This document shows, piece by piece, positions 62,296 through 64,000 of a stretch of 64,000 nt of DNA. The notes under the pieces are model-generated. The model did not search any database. It was given only the letters and a program-made list of their open reading frames with translations, and was not told where the DNA came from. The translations under genes were made by a program, and so were the position numbers. The stretch is from Polyangiaceae bacterium (GTDB taxonomy: Bacteria; Myxococcota_A; Polyangia; Polyangiales; Polyangiaceae), in assembly GCA_025936115.1 (NCBI GenBank), contig JAICTZ010000012.1, forward strand, positions 154,568 through 218,567. Reading direction: 5' to 3'. Within the stretch, counting starts at the first letter, position 1; every line of letters begins with the position of its first letter.

Positions 62296-64000
62296 ATGCG
62301 ATTTTTAGAACCGTCTTGGCTGTGGATCGGAGGCGTCGCCGTGGCGCTCTTCTTCGTGTTGCGCGTCCGCGCCGAACGCCTGACTTCGCGCGCGCTACGG
62401 GAACTCCGCGGGTCACGGGCCGTCGACGCGGGCACGCTGCCGTCGGGTTTTCGCCGTTGTTTGCGGGTGGCGGTCGCGTGCACGGCGGTCGCGGCCGCGT
62501 TCGTCGCGCTCGCTCGCCCCCAGCGTGGGCTAGCTTGGCAGCGGGTCGACCGGCGCGGCACGGACCTGCTCCTCGTGGTCGACACTTCGAAGAGCATGGA
62601 CGCGGACGACGTGAGTCCGAGCCGCCTCGCACGCACGAAGCTAGCCGTGCGTGATCTGGTCGAGCATTACCCCGAAGATCGGGTGGGGCTCGTCGCATTC
62701 GCCGGTGGCGCATTCGTGCAGAGCCCGCTCACGCTCGACCACGCCGCGTTGCTCGAGACGCTCGGAGCGCTCGATACGTCGATCATCGAACGACCCGGCA
62801 CCGATGTCGGGCGCGCCATCGACACGGCGACCGACGTGCTAGCCGGCGAATCAGGCGCGCAGAAGCTGATCGTCTTGCTGAGCGACGGGGAAGATTTGCA
62901 GGCGCACGCGCTCGAGGCCGCGCGGCGCGCCGCCAAGGCAGGCGTGACGGTGCACACGGTCGGCGTGGGCACGGCCGCAGGCGAGCTCGTTCCCGCCAAG
63001 GATGCCCGAGGCAACACGGTCGGCATCCTGCGCGACGAGAACGGCAATCCCGTGCGTTCGCGCCTCGACGAAGCGGGCCTGCGCGCGATCGCGAGCGCGA
63101 CGGGCGGCAGTTATCGGCCGCTCGGCGCGGATGGCCGCGGCCTCGAGCGGCTATACGCCGAGGCGCTCGCTCCGCTTGCCCACACGGAACATGGCGCCGG
63201 GGTGCGCCGCGTCTATGCCGAATGGTTCGCGCTTCCGCTCGGGATTGCGGTCTTCGGCGTCGTCCTCGACGCGCTGCTCGCCCTCCGGTGGGGCGGACGG
63301 TGGTCGGCTTCGGTTCGGCCAGATGTGTTCGGCACCGCCAAGAAGCCGGCCGGGCGCGCGGGCGCCGTCACCGCGGCCGCGCTTGCCTTACTCGTGCCGG
63401 TAAGCGCGCACGGGTCGCCGCAGAGCGCGGAGCGCGCATTCGCGGCGGGCCACTTCGACCAGGCAGCCCGCGAATACGAAGCGGCACGAGCGCGCCATCC
63501 GGAGGACGCGCGCCTCGGCGTCGACGCGGCCGTGGCCGCCTATCGCGCGCGTGACTACGCGAAGGCTGAAACGGCGCTAGAAGGCGTGCTCGAGCACGCC
63601 GACCCCAAGCTCCGGCAGCGCGTGCTCTATGACCTCGGCGACGCGAGGTATCGCTCCGGCGAGAGCACGCTGAAGGACGCTCCCGAAACGACCATCGACC
63701 GCTGGAAAGGCGCGATTTCGGCGTACGAGGACGCGCTCAAGCTCAACCCGAAGGACGACGACGCGCGCTTCAATCGGGACTTCGTGAAGCGCAAGCTCGC
63801 CGAGCTCGAACAGCAACAACGGCAGCAACAGCACCAGCAACAGCAGGGCCAGCAACAGCACCAACCGCGCCAAGGTCAGCAACAACAGCAAGGTCAACAA
63901 CAGCAAGGTCAGCAACAGCAAGGTCAGCAACAGCAAGGTCAGCAACAGCAAGGTCAGCAACAGCAAGGTCAGCAACAGCAAGGTCAGCAACAGCAAGGTC
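62296..64000 (+). CDS. BatB-BatC-like fusion: vWA plus TPR, Gln-rich tail (partial)
   Basis: The frame is open at the right edge. It starts at ATG 62296 with two TM helices, then a vWA domain with MIDAS DTSKSMD (96-102). After another TM helix (FALPLGIAVFGVVLDALLAL) and a signal-like segment comes a TPR region (AERAFAAGHFDQAAREYEAARARHP; LYDLGDARYRSGESTLKD), and then a Gln/Gly-rich tail of QQQQG repeats. In Bacteroides and relatives BatB (vWA) and BatC (TPR) are separate genes; here they are in one frame. Stop codon lies outside the window. Confidence 0.87.
   Translation, partial: MRFLEPSWLWIGGVAVALFFVLRVRAERLTSRALRELRGSRAVDAGTLPSGFRRCLRVAVACTAVAAAFVALARPQRGLAWQRVDRRGTDLLLVVDTSKSMDADDVSPSRLARTKLAVRDLVEHYPEDRVGLVAFAGGAFVQSPLTLDHAALLETLGALDTSIIERPGTDVGRAIDTATDVLAGESGAQKLIVLLSDGEDLQAHALEAARRAAKAGVTVHTVGVGTAAGELVPAKDARGNTVGILRDENGNPVRSRLDEAGLRAIASATGGSYRPLGADGRGLERLYAEALAPLAHTEHGAGVRRVYAEWFALPLGIAVFGVVLDALLALRWGGRWSASVRPDVFGTAKKPAGRAGAVTAAALALLVPVSAHGSPQSAERAFAAGHFDQAAREYEAARARHPEDARLGVDAAVAAYRARDYAKAETALEGVLEHADPKLRQRVLYDLGDARYRSGESTLKDAPETTIDRWKGAISAYEDALKLNPKDDDARFNRDFVKRKLAELEQQQRQQQHQQQQGQQQHQPRQGQQQQQGQQQQGQQQQGQQQQGQQQQGQQQQGQQQQGQQQQG
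63877..64000. repeat. 15-bp tandem repeat in the Bat fusion gene
   Basis: The unit CAGCAACAGCAAGGT is repeated exactly six times from 63910 to 63999, preceded by two imperfect units (63877-63909), and continues beyond the edge. It encodes QQQQG units and is likely to vary in copy number. Confidence 0.9.

Noticed and set aside
63877..64000. Repeat array as a possible CRISPR
   Set aside because: Units are 15 bp, direct, without spacers and in frame as QQQQG; it is a coding tandem repeat.
1..64000. tRNA, rRNA, insertion sequences, integrases, prophage or attachment sites
   Set aside because: I looked for tRNA-like cloverleafs, transposase motifs and terminal inverted repeats and found none that I could support by reading.

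Overview
The window is high-GC, densely coded DNA, almost certainly from a myxobacterium (Polyangiales/Sorangiineae-like). The signs are many lipoproteins with long Gly/Ser/Ala linkers after the lipobox, two C-terminal Cys-x-Cys / transmembrane / Arg-rich tails of the MYXO-CTERM type, two Pkn2-like Ser/Thr kinases, an FHA-linked sigma-54 activator, and paired DUF1592/DUF1552 genes. I saw no tRNA, rRNA, CRISPR array, insertion sequence or integrase. No species can be named from the sequence alone.

Layout. 1-2.4 kb: the end of an M16-type peptidase gene and a frameshifted beta-propeller gene. 2.4-10.3 kb: a secreted zinc metalloprotease with ricin-type lectin repeats, divergent from an operon of FHA/sigma-54 activator, Ser/Thr kinase, TPR protein and ricin-domain lipoprotein. 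10.3-19 kb: a YdeI-like protein, a GH127 glycosidase, an arylsulfotransferase-like lipoprotein, a YCII protein, a small secreted protein, a GH45 endoglucanase and a methyltransferase. 19.2-29.5 kb: two back-to-back minus-strand operons, one DUF1592+DUF1552, the other a four-gene coupled operon of beta-propeller and c-type haem lipoproteins. 29.6-33.1 kb: ECF sigma factor, FecR/TPR protein and secreted protein, divergent from a C-type lectin lipoprotein. 33.4-40.1 kb: a second DUF1592+DUF1552 pair, a CE1-type esterase, a decayed GH30-like gene and an alpha-L-arabinofuranosidase. 40.6-44.8 kb: a second kinase, TPR protein and lipoprotein cassette whose lipoprotein carries twelve Cys-rich repeats. 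44.8-56.5 kb: a GFA/HxlR pair, a hybrid histidine kinase, an ACP plus ketosynthase pair, a DUF3160 lipoprotein, a methyltransferase, a Cys-rich secreted protein, a ZIP transporter, and a desaturase/TetR pair. 56.7-64 kb: a second arylsulfotransferase-like lipoprotein and the MoxR-DUF58-Bat operon, which runs off the right edge.

How the genes fit together. Most of the window encodes cell-surface or secreted proteins for polymer attack (GH127, GH45, GH51, CE1, metalloprotease, lectin domains) plus their signalling. The strongest regulatory theme is sigma-54: one activator gene (5108-6469) and four good GG-N10-GC promoter-like sites in intergenic DNA, placed in front of the lectin-metalloprotease, the second kinase cassette, the DUF3160 lipoprotein and the ZIP transporter. 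The most unusual protein is the metalloprotease, whose catalytic domain appears to be interrupted by two lectin trefoils between the zinc motif and the Met-turn. All functional statements are family-level inferences from sequence reading; none was tested by a search.
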